The notes under the pieces: generated by a model
Database searches by the model: none
What the model was told of the DNA's origin: nothing
What the model saw: only the letters and a program-made list of their open reading frames with translations
Assembly (NCBI RefSeq): GCF_000372725.1
Contig: NW_005199770.1
Coordinates: 1,185,540 to 1,242,340 of the forward strand
Length of the DNA: 56,801 bases
Reading direction: 5' to 3'
Source: Emiliania huxleyi CCMP1516
Taxonomy: Eukaryota; Haptophyta; Isochrysidales; Noelaerhabdaceae
In this document: positions 22,837 through 33,419 of the stretch, one piece after another
Numbering within the stretch: position 1 is the stretch's first letter
Layout: each line of letters starts with the position of its first letter
Position numbers and translations under genes: made by a program

Positions 22837-24182
22837 GGTTTGTGGAGCGTCCAGACATGTACAGAATGTGCAGAAGGTGTACAGAAGACGTACAGAAGGT
22901 GTACAGAAGGTGTACAGAAGGAATGTACAGAAGGTTTTGCAGAAGGTTGAAGGAAAAGAAAGCTGCATGCGCTCTCACTGGCTGGTTGTACGGCCCTCAA
23001 GGCATGCCCAGACACAGGGCACAGGCAGCAAGGACTCTCTGTCTGTCTGGCTGGCTGGAGCAGTGACATCCACATTGTCGTGTCTGTGCAGCGGCCGGAC
23101 AGTTCGGAGAGGCCATGGGTGTACCTGTGCACATTCTGCTGAAAAAGCCTGCTAGAGGCCTTCTGCACATCTGCTAAACGCCTTCTGTACATCTGCTAAA
23201 CGCCTTCTGTACATTTTGCTAAAGCTTGCTAAAGGCCTTCTGCACATTCTGTACATCTTGTGGCGCGAAGCGGGGGCGCAACGCGCGCTTTGCAACGTCT
23301 CCCGTCGTGTCCGGCGATCGCCCTCATAAGCGGTCGTGCGATGCGGATGCAAGCCTTGGGATGCAGCCTTGGGAATGCCGCCATCACCCCGGGCGGCACC
23401 ACCGCCGCGACCAGTTCGCCGGTGACCGAGCAAGCAAGCGGGTTGGGCAGCCGGGGTTGACGGGCGGCGCAATGGCCAAGGCTGCCCGGGTTGGCGGGGT
23501 TGGCTGAGTCGGTGGCGCCGGTCGCGCAGCATCTGCGGTGCCAGCCGCCGTCAAGGGAGGCACCGCGCCCAGGCTCGCGGGAGGAACACCATCCTGCTAA
23601 AGACGTTTGGCGATCTTCTATGGACAACGGCAGCAAAGCTACAAGTCTTTGAGATGGCGATGGCTGAACAAACCTTGCTGTCGGAGTCAGGAGGGAGCCC
23701 AATAGGGACAAAAAGAGTAGCTTATCGTGAGGCAATCGAGGCAGCTCGCAGCAAGACTGTCGCCGACACGAGCGGTGAAGCGGAGCGGGCGTCGGGCAGC
23801 AAGCGTGCCCGGAGGGGGTAGTTTTTTGCTTGTTTGTTGTTGTACACCGCCTTGAGATGTAAAAATCACATATTCAGTAAGAGTCTGATGGGCATGACCA
23901 CACTTGGAGAGGTGTACAGAATGTACAGAATGTGCAGAAGGTGTACAGAAGGTGTACAGAAGGTGTACAGAAGGTGTACAGAAGGTGTACAGAAGGCTTC
24001 TGGTCAAAATGCAGCTATTCCACCCTTCACCATTTGAGCAGGCCAGCTCCCCAGCCCTGGCTTAATTAGTAGTAGATCTAGATCTTTCAAATGTGCTGCT
24101 CTCAAATCTAGTCTGGTTCAGAATGGCGTCCGCGGTCCCGAGATATTACGTAACAAAGGTTTCCCTGGACGCTCCACAAACC
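22837..24182. repeat. Inverted 18-nt ends enclosing 11-bp repeat arrays
   Basis: GGTTTGTGGAGCGTCCAG at 22837-22854 recurs inverted at 24165-24182. Inside are GTGTACAGAAG-type 11-bp arrays at about 22857-22935 and 23912-23997 in one orientation, and about 23159-23262 in the opposite one. Poly-G tracts lie just outside (22733-22790). This may be a non-autonomous mobile element or a rearranged intron-repeat cluster. Confidence 0.6.
23654..23821 (+). CDS. Short open frame with basic C-terminus
   Basis: ATG 23654 to TAG 23821, 55 codons. It contains KRVAYREAIEAARSKTVA and ends SGSKRARRG, a possible nuclear localisation signal. The frame is open upstream (FGDLLWTTAAKLQVFEM), so this may be the last exon of a longer gene. 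It lies inside the repeat-rich segment. No family recognised. Confidence 0.25.
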   Translation: MAMAEQTLLSESGGSPIGTKRVAYREAIEAARSKTVADTSGEAERASGSKRARRG

Positions 24183-25245
24183 CCGGCGCCGGGAGAGCGC
24201 TTCGAGAGGAGGGAGGGGCGGCCCAAGGACGCAGCCGGCCGTGCCGCTGCCCGCGGGGCGGCAGTAGCTCGCAGGGCCGCGGCTCCCGCCCCGCTGGACC
24301 GGTTTGTGGAGGGGCGGGAGGAGGGTGATGGGTGGGTGGGGTGAGAGCTATGAAGCGCACCAAGGGGCCATGACATCGGCAAAAAAGAATTTAAACATGA
24401 CAACTCTCTCTCACAGCAGAAAGGTGCGAACTGGCGCCTGGTAAGCACTTGGAGCACTTGGAGTGCAGTCATCCGCACATCCAGGGCCGGGGAGCTAAGA
24501 AGCGCACCCAGCGGGCCGGATGATTGGCATCGGGTTGCGGGCAAGACAGCCCTAGCGGCTCTGCAGGCGGCGCGCGGCGCGCCCCTCGCCGGTCTCCCGC
24601 ACGCTCCTGAAGGCCGAGAGGGCCGAGAGGCGGGGTCGGTGACCCGGGGGCATGGTCGGTGCGGCCCGCGCCGCGCGCGGGCGCGTGGCAGCCCGTGAGT
24701 GCCGAGATCGGGTCTGTGCTTCGACGTAGCATGGGCCCCCGGAGGCCCATCTACAGCAGCGGCGAAGTGAGCGTGTTTGTGGTGTTGGTGTGGCGTCTGA
24801 GCTTTGATCTGTGACTAAAGCCGCTGACCACTGATGGATCCCCACCCGAATAACACACAGTGAGCGCCCCAGCGCTTCACTACGCCCTCCGCGCGAAATC
24901 GCTAGTGGTGCTTTGTGGCAGCACATTGTGCTTTGTGGCAGCACGGGTGCGGTGCCCGAGACCGAGACAGGTGCGAACTAGGGTGCGAACTCGCGTACAC
25001 GGGAGAATTCTCGTTTTTCGCCACAGACCGAAGCCACAGCTGCCCAACTCGGTGCGCTCGCGACCGCCAAACGCGCGCGAGGGAGGGACTGGGCTCGTGG
25101 GCCGGGCGTCCGGGACGCGGTTGGGGCTGGTTGGGGGTGCAGCGCACCGGCTCGCCGCAGCAATAAACCGGTCTTGCCTGCTGTGTCGGAAAAACTCTCG
25201 AAAACTCTTCGCTCCTCCCGCATCAGGCGTCGCCCAGCTGCCTCG
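24183..25245. other. Gene-poor, repeat-containing region
   Basis: No supported gene. Positions 24446-24518 form one copy of a 70-75 bp dispersed repeat whose inverted copy is at 36753-36823. A 17-nt motif (TGTGCTTTGTGGCAGCA) is repeated at about 24907-24944. Confidence 0.4.
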
Positions 25246-26372
25246 ATGGTCGCCGAGCCCGTGCCGATGGTTTTCAAGACTGGGAGCAGCGCGGGTGCGC
25301 GGCGACGCAGCAGATCCCGGCTGCAAGTCTCCTGCAGAGCTCGTGCGTACCGACGCCGTCACCCGCTGCGCGCCTCAGGCAAGGTCAAGCAGGGCAAGAT
25401 CACGAACGAGGACGTGCTGCGCAGAGAGGTGCCCTGGTCGGCCTTCAAGGCGCGCAGCGCCTCGCGTGGCGGCGTAGCGCTTTGCGGGGGGGGCTGGAGG
25501 GAGGCACTGTCGTGACGTCGGCGCGCACCCCGCCGCCCGTGCAGGAGAAGGGCATCATCTCAAAGGATGAGCTGGAGCTCATGTACCAGCTGGTCGAGAT
25601 CGTGCAGTCGAAGTCGGTGGCCGCGCAGGCGGCGCTCATCGAGATGCGCTCCGCCGAGCACGCGCAGCTCTTCAAGGCCCTGCTCACCGGGGTGAAGAGC
25701 GCCGACGGGCCCTTGCGTTCTGCCGCGCTCGAAGCCTGGCGGCGGAGGGGCGGCGGTGTGGTCTGGCGTAGGTGAACAAGGACGAGGTTGTGATGTACAT
25801 CCTCTCGCTCCTCGACGAGCTGCTCAAGCAGAAGCCAACCCTCGCCTCCCTCTTCCACGCCGCTCTCTACGAGTCTGGCGGCGCCATCGACGTGCGTGCT
25901 GCCTCTCTCCCCACCTCTCTCCTCTCTCCCCCCACCTCCCTCTCCTCTCTCCACACCTCTCTCCTCTCTCCCCACCTCTCTCTCCTCTCTCCCCCCACCT
26001 CTCTCCTCTCCCCCCACCTCTCTCCTCTCCCCCCCACCGCTCTCCTCTCCCCCCACCTCTCTCCTCTCCCCCCACCTCTCTCCTCTCCCCCCCACCGCTC
26101 TCCTCTCCCCCCACCTCTCTCCTCTCCCCACCTCTCGCTCCTCTCCCCACCTCTCTCCTCTCTCTCCCCACCTCTCGCCTCTCTCCCCACCTCTCGCCTC
26201 TCTCCCCTCCTATGTCGCCTCCCCACCCCTCCCCCTCCCCTCCCGCTCGCAGGCGAAGGCGCACGCCATGAAGCTGCTCAAGCACGAGGACCCCGAGGTG
26301 CAAAAGTACGCCCTCACCTGCGTCCAGCGCCTCATGGTCATCAACTGGGAGTACCTCAACAGCGGCAGCTAG
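25246..26372 (+). CDS. ATP6V1H-like: V-type H+-ATPase subunit H, lacking its central region
   Basis: Four exons join in frame: 25246-25449, 25545-25691, 25772-25891 and 26253-26372 (stop TAG), 196 aa. The N-terminal part matches subunit H (NEDVLRREVPWSAF, then GIISKDELELMY, then LLTGVNKDEVVMYIL across a splice, LSLLDELLKQ). The last exon matches its extreme C-terminus (LLKHEDPEVQKYALTCVQRL, then MVINWEYL). The family is normally about 440-480 aa; roughly 250-280 residues of armadillo-type repeats between these parts are missing. Subunit H sits in the V1 sector and couples or silences ATP hydrolysis. Intron 1 has a GC donor. Intron 3, where the missing part should be, is a CT-rich minisatellite. 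The start codon is uncertain because the first 40 residues are arginine-rich. Confidence 0.8.
25892..26252 (+). repeat. CT-rich minisatellite filling an intron
   Basis: This 361-nt GT-AG intron consists almost wholly of CTCTCTCCTCTCCCCCCAC-type units of variable length. It is a likely site of assembly collapse or of deletion of further exons. Confidence 0.85.
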
Positions 26373-26784
26373 GCCGGGCTTCCCCGTCCTCGGACCTGTC
26401 CGACGGGAGCCCCTCGATAGCAGCAGGCGGGACGCACGCGCCGAGACGGGCGCCGCCACTTTCCATCCCGCAGAGCGGATGTGGAAGGTGGCGGGCTAGT
26501 CCTTTTTGGCAGCGCACCGCCGTGGTCCGTCTCGCGCCGCTACTCGCGCCCGCACCCTCTGCCCACGACTTCCGGCATGGCGCCACACCGTGCTCCACTG
26601 CGCGGCTGTGTGCGGCGCGCGCCCCAAGGGACTCCTGTCCTCTCTACGTATGAAATGATTTTGGCGCTAGCTCGGACACGCGTACTCAAGTCGACACAGA
26701 GCAGCGGCTGGCGCGCGCACGCGGGTCGAGGGTGGGTTAGACAAGCTCGAAGCTGTCTGTGCTGCTGTCACTGCTGCGCTCCCG

Positions 26785-27179
26785 TCACCTCTTCTCCCCG
26801 TCGCTCGCTGGGCGGATCGAGCCGTCCCTCATCAGCCACGAGCCGTTTGGCATCACTCGCTGCACGTCGTCCGGGAGCGGCCGCGGCTTGCTGCGAGGGG
26901 CGAGATGGGAGGAGGCTGAGGTGGGTGGGAGAGGTCGTAGCGTGCGCGTGAGGACAGAGAGATGGAAGAGGCGAAAACGCTCCACCTGCCCTCCTCCTTC
27001 TGCTCAAAGTAGTAGCAGACGCCGAGGACGACGATGCACAGCCCCCACAGAGAGATGGTCTGGAACCCAATCTTGTTTGACGTGGAGGAGGGCGGCGGGA
27101 TCAGAAACGTCCGCTGCCCTCCCAGTCTGCTGCTTACGCCGGCCCGCCGCCTGAGGCGGCGGTCAGCAGCGTACAGCAT
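26785..27179 (-). CDS. Small single-span membrane protein, two exons
   Basis: ATG 27179 (others are possible); exon to 26986, GT-AG intron 26985-26891, exon 26890-26785 (stop TGA). Exon 1 ends with one transmembrane helix (SLWGLCIVVLGVCYYF) followed by a charged EQKEEG. Exon 2 adds a soluble tail (PDDVQRVMPNGSWLMRDGSI). The phases fit (2 then 1). The N-terminal 30 residues are arginine-rich and may hide another splice. It resembles small organellar assembly or respiratory-chain accessory proteins in layout only; no family was recognised. Confidence 0.5.
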
Positions 27180-27879
27180 GCGAAGCACCTACGTTTGCGT
27201 TCAGGCTCTCGTTGATCGGGTGTTTGGCGGTCGAGACAGGCATGTGTCCGACAAGCGACTCGACAAGGCAGCCTGGCCCGCGCACAAAAAGAAAACCCCG
27301 CATTCTCAGTGTGCCCGTGGCAGTGAGAGACTGCCGGTGAGAAGCCGGAGGAAGGTCGCTACCTTCCACTGAGATGAGACCGCCAGTGGAGTTGGGATTC
27401 CACCGTGCACCGCGCTGCGAGCCTGTCGTGTCCCTTGTCAGGAGCAGGAGAGCCCCACCTGTGCCCCTGATCGTCCTTCCAAAATTCTGCTCGTGCAGGT
27501 TGGGACCCTGTCCTCCTCCCCTAAGCCCTATCCCTCTTTTGGGTTGTCTGTTTTCTTTCTGAGCAAGGTCACATGGACTGCTCTCCACCTCTCCCCTGTC
27601 GGTGAGAGATATGCTGTTGTGTCCCTGAGTGATTGAGTGTCGCAGTGTGACGGCGGGGGCCGCTGGCGCCACATGCGCACAATGCTACACTCGAGAACGG
27701 AGAAGCCGGGCCCGCACCAAGTCCAAGAAGTTTGTCTAACACGCTCTCCTCCTACATGTATAGCCGCACACGGAAACACGCCCATAATGCACAACGCGGC
27801 ACAGCAGTAGACAGAAAAGTGTCAGGCGACAAGCGACAAAGGGCCAAGGACCGTCTACCCTTGCGAATGTTGACTCTCC

Positions 27880-28719
27880 CTAGTCGTACAGGTGCTTGGC
27901 GTACCAGCCGAGAGCCAGCTGGATGGCGCGTTGCTGTCCGACCGCAGCCGCGCCATCGGCCATGCCGCCGCTCTCGGTCCAGCTCTTGCCAAGGAAGCCC
28001 GCGGCGCGAGTCATAAAGCCGTGGGCTTGGTCGCGAAAGTGGACGCCATCAAACGGCACGCCCTGCGCAGCAAAGATGGATGCGAGCTCGCCATTGCTGT
28101 AGAGTGGCTTCTCTTGAGGCGTTGAGAGGATGAGCGTCGGTGTGCCCGCTGAGGCGGCCAGCTCCTGCTCGCTCTCGCCCTCGTACAGCTCCTTGCCGAC
28201 TTGGCAGCTCGGGTGCGCCCAGACGCCGGCGTGGATCCGTCGGTCTTGGCAGGCTTTGGCTACGCCCCAGGCGCCCCAGCAAAAGCCGATGCTCCCCGTC
28301 TTCTCGATGCCGATCTCCGAGAGATGTTGCAGGACCGCCTCGACACGCGGCGAGCACCACGCCCAGTTGAAGCGCGCAAGCTCCTTTTTGCCGTCGCCCG
28401 CCTTGCCCGCGTTGTAGAAGGGCTCGATGGACCAGCCGTCGTAAAAGTCGGGCATGATCACATAGTGCTGAGCGGCGAGTGCGTCGCACACCATCTTGTG
28501 GTTGCCAGAGTCCATTCCGAAAACGTCGTGGAAGACCAGCACGGCCGTCCTTGACGCCGTCGGCGCGCCAGAGGTGTAGCAACGGAAGCCACCGCCGCCG
28601 CCGCTGCCGTCGACGCCGAGCGTGATCTCGTGTCCGCAGCACGCACCGCTTTGAGGCGCGAGCGCAACGTGCGAGCCCTTGGGGCAGCAGGGCGCTGGCG
28701 AGTCGACACCCACGGCCAT
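27880..28719 (-). CDS. Dienelactone hydrolase family protein
   Basis: Intronless, ATG 28719 to TAG 27880-27882, 279 aa. It has an alpha/beta-hydrolase fold of the dienelactone hydrolase type: an early strand with VLVFHDVFGM, the nucleophile elbow GFCWGAW with Cys147, and a C-terminal DQAHGF with the catalytic His233. The aspartate usually placed after the strand that reads PTLILSTPQEKP here is not evident, so the triad may be altered. An N-terminal extension with two Cys-Cys pairs (PCCPKG, ACCGHE) is common in eukaryotic homologues. The likely location is cytosolic and the substrate is unknown. A foldback element begins about 215 bp upstream of the start codon. Confidence 0.85.
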   Translation of the reverse strand: MAVGVDSPAPCCPKGSHVALAPQSGACCGHEITLGVDGSGGGGGFRCYTSGAPTASRTAVLVFHDVFGMDSGNHKMVCDALAAQHYVIMPDFYDGWSIEPFYNAGKAGDGKKELARFNWAWCSPRVEAVLQHLSEIGIEKTGSIGFCWGAWGVAKACQDRRIHAGVWAHPSCQVGKELYEGESEQELAASAGTPTLILSTPQEKPLYSNGELASIFAAQGVPFDGVHFRDQAHGFMTRAAGFLGKSWTESGGMADGAAAVGQQRAIQLALGWYAKHLYD

Positions 28720-28934
28720 GGCTCAAAGCAATGAGTCACGCCTTTTGCCCTTGGCGAGCCGGGGAGGAGATGTCAGCGTTTCAAGGCGTGCTTACTTGCT
28801 TGAATTTTTGGTTTCTTGCCATGTCGACGCACGCGGCGCAGAGCGCGCAGTCGGAGTGGCAGCACGCGGTGAGAGAGCTGAGAAGAGACGTGGATCGTGG
28901 TCCGCACGTCCCGGCCCGCGGCGCCACATCATGA

Positions 28935-30121
28935 CAGAGGGCCCAACTTGAGAATCGTGCTTTGAGTTGGGTTGTTTCGTGTTGGGTTGGGTTGTGGTTG
29001 GGTTGGGTTGTTCCGCGTGAGCCGTGAGGTTGGGTCGTCGGCGCGAAGGGTGAGGTCTCGACCGCCGCCGCTCACGCCAGCGGACGGCCACTGCCGGTGT
29101 TTTTGGCTTCGCCACCGTCCAAGGCGTGCGCCATGCGCTCGCCGGCATCGAGCGAGCAACGTGATCGACCGAGCGGCTTGCTGTGTGGTCGCCTTCTTGT
29201 GGCTCTCGTCGAGAGCGTTTTGCGTCCCGGCGGGTGGGAGAATGTGTGTCGTCTGAAGTGTCACTGTGTGCGTCACATCGATGTGGATAACAAGCACGGT
29301 CGATCCGTCAAAGCGATACACTCGTTCCTATCACGCTGGAAGGCTTGCACGGAGCTCTGTGCCGGTACACAGGAAGAGCCGTGCTGCAAGAAGAGCTCGA
29401 TGGGGAGCGAGAACCGTCAGATTTTCAGGTGTAGCCTGAAGTCCGTCGCGACGCACTCAATCCCTCCCGAGCGAAAGCCTGTGGCTCTCTCGAACTCGTC
29501 GATATATTGCGAATAAACTGCTTTTCCCGCATAGCTTGCAGAGTCAGAGGCGCAGAAAGGCTACGAGTGTTCGACGAGTCTTGCGAGCTGCGCGGTCAAA
29601 CCTGGGGGGGAATGACCGCATCAAGGCGGACTTCCGAAACCTGGGTGAGCACCTCTGGCAGTTCTCGCTCCCCATCGAGCTCTTCTTGCCGCACGGCTCT
29701 TCTGTGTGCCGGCACAGAGCTCCGTGCAAGCCTTCCAGCGTGATAGGAACGAGTGTATCGCTTTGACGGATCGACCGTGCTTGTTATCCACATCGATGTG
29801 ACGCACACAGTGACACTTCAGACGACACACATTCTCCCACCCGCCGGGACGCAAAACGCTCTCGACGAGAGCCACAAGAAGGCGACCACACAGCAAGCCG
29901 CTCGGTCGATCACGTTGCTCGCTCGATGCCGGCGAGCGCATGGCGCACGCCTTGGACGGTGGCGAAGCCAAAAACACCGGCAGTGGCCGTCCGCTGGCGT
30001 GAGCGGCGGCGGTCGAGACCTCACCCTTCGCACCGACGACCCAACCTCACGCGGAACAACCCAACCCAACCCAACAACCCAACCCAACCCAAAAAGCACG
30101 ATTCTCAAGTTGGGCCCTCTG
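28935..30121. mobile_element. Foldback-type element with ~470-nt inverted arms
   Basis: Arms 28935-29414 and 29661-30121 are near-perfect inverted repeats, ending outward in CAGAGGGCCCAACTTGAGAA. Just inside the ends are TTGGG-rich tracts whose copy number differs between the arms. The 246-nt centre has no convincing ORF. Flanks share only ACAT, so no clean target-site duplication is seen. The structure fits foldback or long-TIR non-autonomous DNA elements. A transcript would form a long hairpin. Confidence 0.8.
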
Positions 30122-30355
30122 ACATATAATGTGCCACATGACCTAGTGATGCCTGATGCGATGGTTTCGTGTGCGCAGGGCCAGGGCGGCGTGTGGGCGC
30201 GCGTGTGTAAGTGGTTGCTGATGGTGAGCATGCTCCGTTCTAGGCTCTGTTTTCGTGGCGGTGACCGGTGTGTGGTGGACTCGAGTCTCGAGAGGCTCGT
30301 GGGCTGCTTTCTTGAGCCGCGACCGCACACACATCACTCATGCACACACAACCCG

Positions 30356-30886
30356 CTACTCTGGAGAAGGCCCACGCTCCTCCTCCGCCTCCTCTGCCAA
30401 ATGCAAATCCCTCGGCGGCGGCGCCTCCTCTGGCCGCTGCGCCGCCACGCCAGTCAGCTGCAACCCACGGAACGCCTCCTCCAGCCGCTGCGCGGCGGCT
30501 TCGCGCCGCTGCGCCCTCTCGCGCTGCCTCCGCGGCCGCGTGTCCAGCCCGGCCGCCGCCGCCGCCTGCTCGTCAAGCACAAACTCGAGGCGCGTGCCGA
30601 ACTTTTGGCGGAGAAAGGAGTTGACGTGGGCGCCGAGAAAGCCGCGCTTGCGCTCGAGCGCCGCGCTCAGCTTCCGCACCGGTGCGTCGCCCCCCATCGG
30701 CTCCCAGTGCACGCGCGCCAGCTGCAGGTTGCTCGTGATCTCGACGCGGTTGATTGCGATGGCGCGCCCGTCCTGCAGCGCGCTGCTGCGGCCGACGACG
30801 CCGCGCGCGAGCGCCTCGCTGAGCAGGCGGTGGATCTTGGCCGCCGTCTGCAGTGAGCGCGGCGTGCTCGTGCCGAAGCCACCCAT
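30356..30886 (-). CDS. rbfA-like: Ribosome-binding factor A (RbfA) family protein
   Basis: ATG 30886 to TAG 30356-30358, 176 aa. Residues about 10-110 match the RbfA KH-type domain: an N-terminal helix (LQTAAKIHRLLSEALARG), then INRVEITSNLQLARVHW, then a helix with ALERKRGFLGAHVNSFL and the closing strand TRLEFVLDEQ. The tail is charged and coiled-coil-like. RbfA binds the small ribosomal subunit during late 16S-type rRNA processing. In algae the homologue acts in the plastid or mitochondrion, so a targeting presequence is expected. None is present after this ATG, so an upstream exon is probable; the frame is open upstream but T-rich and intron-like. Confidence 0.8.
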   Translation of the reverse strand: MGGFGTSTPRSLQTAAKIHRLLSEALARGVVGRSSALQDGRAIAINRVEITSNLQLARVHWEPMGGDAPVRKLSAALERKRGFLGAHVNSFLRQKFGTRLEFVLDEQAAAAAGLDTRPRRQRERAQRREAAAQRLEEAFRGLQLTGVAAQRPEEAPPPRDLHLAEEAEEERGPSPE

Positions 30887-30947
30887 TTGGGCGTTGTTCG
30901 CGCCCCCGCGAAAACGGAAAAATGTCACGGCGCAAGCAAAAAAGAAA

Positions 30948-31371
30948 TCAAAACACGTCTCGCGCGTGACCGCGAAGCGCAGCACGCAGGCGCTGAATGT
31001 CGCGCGCCGCGATGCCGTTCGTGTTTCCTGCCGAATCGAGATGGTGCCACTCGTGGATCTCGTAGAGCGAGACGACGAGGAGCGCCGCCCGCGCGCGCGC
31101 CGCCGCGGGGAAGAGCGAGTGGCTTGCCGGCGACCACGGCGCCGCCGCCCGCCGGATCAGCGCCGCCACCTCGCCCTCGCCGCTCGCGGCGCGCTGCAGC
31201 GGCGTCGGCTCGCCCTCGTGCAGGCTTGCGCCGCTGCGCAGCAGGGAGAGAGCGCGGGCGGCGGTGAGGCTCTCAAGGTGCGCGAGCGGCGTCCAGCCGC
31301 GGCTGGCGACCAGCCAGGCGGCGATGTCCCTCCACTTTTGGGTGGCGGTCGCGCGTTGCCGACGGCGCTCG
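30948..31371 (-). CDS. Ankyrin-type C-terminal domain exon of unknown protein
   Basis: A minus-strand frame ending at 30948 reads KWRDIAAWLVASRGWTPLA, ARALSLLRSGASLHEG, PWSPASHSLFPAAARARA and SLYEIHEWHHLDSAGN. The first parts resemble ankyrin-like C-terminal domains common in algal genomes. No ATG lies upstream in frame before a stop; an acceptor-like CGCCGTAG lies at about 31380. A candidate first exon (ATGCGGGCCTCACTAGAG) lies at about 31540 beyond a (CA)n tract. The gene may be partial or decayed. Confidence 0.45.
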
Positions 31372-31428
31372 CCGGCGCTACGGCGCTCGCGGCGCGCTCG
31401 TGGCGTTCAGGCCGGCTCGCACACCGCG

Positions 31429-31430
31429 CG

Positions 31431-31461
<31 letters not shown>

Positions 31462-31462
31462 A
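31429..31462. repeat. (CG)n(CA)n microsatellite
   Basis: About 34 nt of alternating CG followed by CA dinucleotides, probably inside an intron of the minus-strand gene that ends at 30948. Confidence 0.9.
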
Positions 31463-32024
31463 ATGCATGCACAGACACACAGCCCCTTCCCCTCCCCCCT
31501 CAAGACCTTCCCAAGGGCGAGGACACGCGCAGGCCGCACCTCTAGTGAGGCCCGCATAGTATGTGGGTGACTCGGCTGCCGCCGCACCTGCCACCCCTGT
31601 GTCAGTGTGCCTGTGGTAGCGAGAGACTGCCAGCGAGAAGCTGGAGGCAGGTCGCTAGACTGAGATGAGACCGCCAGTGGATGTGGGAGTCCACCGTGCA
31701 CCGCGCTGCGAGCCTGTCGTGTCCCTTGTCAGGAGCAGGAGAGCCCCACCTGTGCCCCTGATCGTCCTTCCAAAATCCTGCTCGTGCCCAGGTGTGGACC
31801 CTGTCCTCCTCCCCTATCCCTCGTTTGGGTTGTCTGTTTTCTTTCTTTCTTTCTTTTAAAATCAGGCAGAGCATGAAAAGAAAAAAGTAAGACTGCACTA
31901 AGCGACTAACATGCAAGTCCTGTTGCGCGCACGCACACAAGCCACAAGGCACAAGCCCCCCGGGGGGAGGGGGGGGGGGGGGGGCAATGCGCGAGAGAGA
32001 GGCAGAGGGGGGAGAGACAAGGGT

Positions 32025-32040
32025 GGTGTTTAGAAACACC
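32025..32040 (-). terminator. Histone mRNA 3' stem-loop (H3 copy 1)
   Basis: On the minus strand, GGTGTTTCTAAACACC starts 20 nt after the H3 stop codon: a 6-bp stem with a 4-nt loop, in the format of the replication-dependent histone 3' stem-loop. The same 16-mer follows the second H3 gene. Confidence 0.8.
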
Positions 32041-32059
32041 GGGGAATGGGTGAAGTCGT

Positions 32060-32518
<459 letters not shown>

Positions 32519-32924
32519 TTATCGTTTCCGAGGTGCGGGTGAGGGCAAAGCCCTGCAGCGGCGCGGCTTCCTGCCTCGCATGGAGAGGAAGCGCTGCGGT
32601 GCGGCGCCATGCGCTTTGCCTTCCGACTAGCGACCTCCTCCAGGCCGAGAGCACGCCCACTGCGCTGCCCCGGTGCGCTCGCGCGCGCCGCGGTCGCACG
32701 CTTCCCTCGCCGCCCGCCACGCTGGAGACGGCGTCGGCGGGATGCGTGGGGTGGGTGTACGCTAGGCTGATCCGCGCTCGGCGCTGCATATTGCGGGCCC
32801 GGGGACACCCGCCGCGGCCGGGTGCGCGGCCGGACAGGGGAGTGGGGTCTTTCCGTACACCGTATAGTCTCCTCTCTCGCAACACGCCACTTGGTGGATC
32901 TCTCTAGCGTTTTGGCTCACCTTT

Positions 32925-33419
32925 GATCCCGCCCCGGACCTGTTCGGCCCACTCCCTCCACGAACGGCTGGCGTCGTACATCTTGAAACCACCTCGGGGC
33001 CCCGCCCCGCCGGCCAGCGGGCGAGACGCGTCTGCATCCTCCGGCACCGGAGAGACCGATCGAGAGCGGCCTCCCACTAGATGTTCCGACTCGCCCTCCT
33101 CCACTTCGCTCGCGCTCAGCTTGGGGAGGCCGGCGCGCCTAATGGGGTGGGGTGGGGTGGGGGGTGGGTGGGTGGGGTGGGGGGTGGGTGGGTGGGGGGT
33201 GCGGATGTCCTTCTCGCAGGAAGTGCCGCGGCGCCTCGCTCCATCGCATGGCGTGCCATGCATGCACCTCGGCTGCTCTCGGCTGCTCTGCCTAGTCTCT
33301 GCTGTCTCTGCTATCTTCTCGGCTAGTCTCGACGCCTCGCGGCGGTCCACTGGCTGTGCTTTGGGATTGCCCGCCCGCCCACCTCGCCGCCAAGCTGCCC
33401 TCGCCTGTTCACAGCTCAC
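32925..33419 (-). CDS. Possible exon(s) of unknown acidic protein
   Basis: Downstream of an acceptor-like CCCATTAG (about 33140), the minus strand reads LPKLSASEVEEGESEHLVGG, RSRSVSPVPEDADASRPLAG and MYDASRSWREWAEQVRGG, with good coding character. A GGTGAGCC donor-like site follows IK at about 32925, so the gene may continue. The upstream (CCCCACCCA)n tract looks intronic. No family recognised. Confidence 0.35.

Larger units (their letters stand above)
27307..31848. repeat. ~250-bp dispersed repeat, two direct copies
   Basis: 27307-27560 and 31603-31848 share about 250 nt in the same orientation, starting at CAGTGTGCC and ending in TTGGGTTGTCTGTTTTCTTT, with scattered substitutions and small indels. 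A pyrimidine-rich 3' end and no coding capacity suggest a SINE-like or MITE-like repeat. The two copies enclose the hydrolase, the foldback element and the RbfA gene. Confidence 0.75.

Noticed and set aside
22857..23997. CRISPR-like array from the regular GTACAGAAG repeats
   Set aside because: Units are contiguous 10-11 bp minisatellite copies without unique spacers, and the genome is eukaryotic.
28975..29030. TTGGG-rich tract as telomeric repeat
   Set aside because: It is short, irregular and mirrored in the other arm of the foldback element, so it is a subterminal part of that element.
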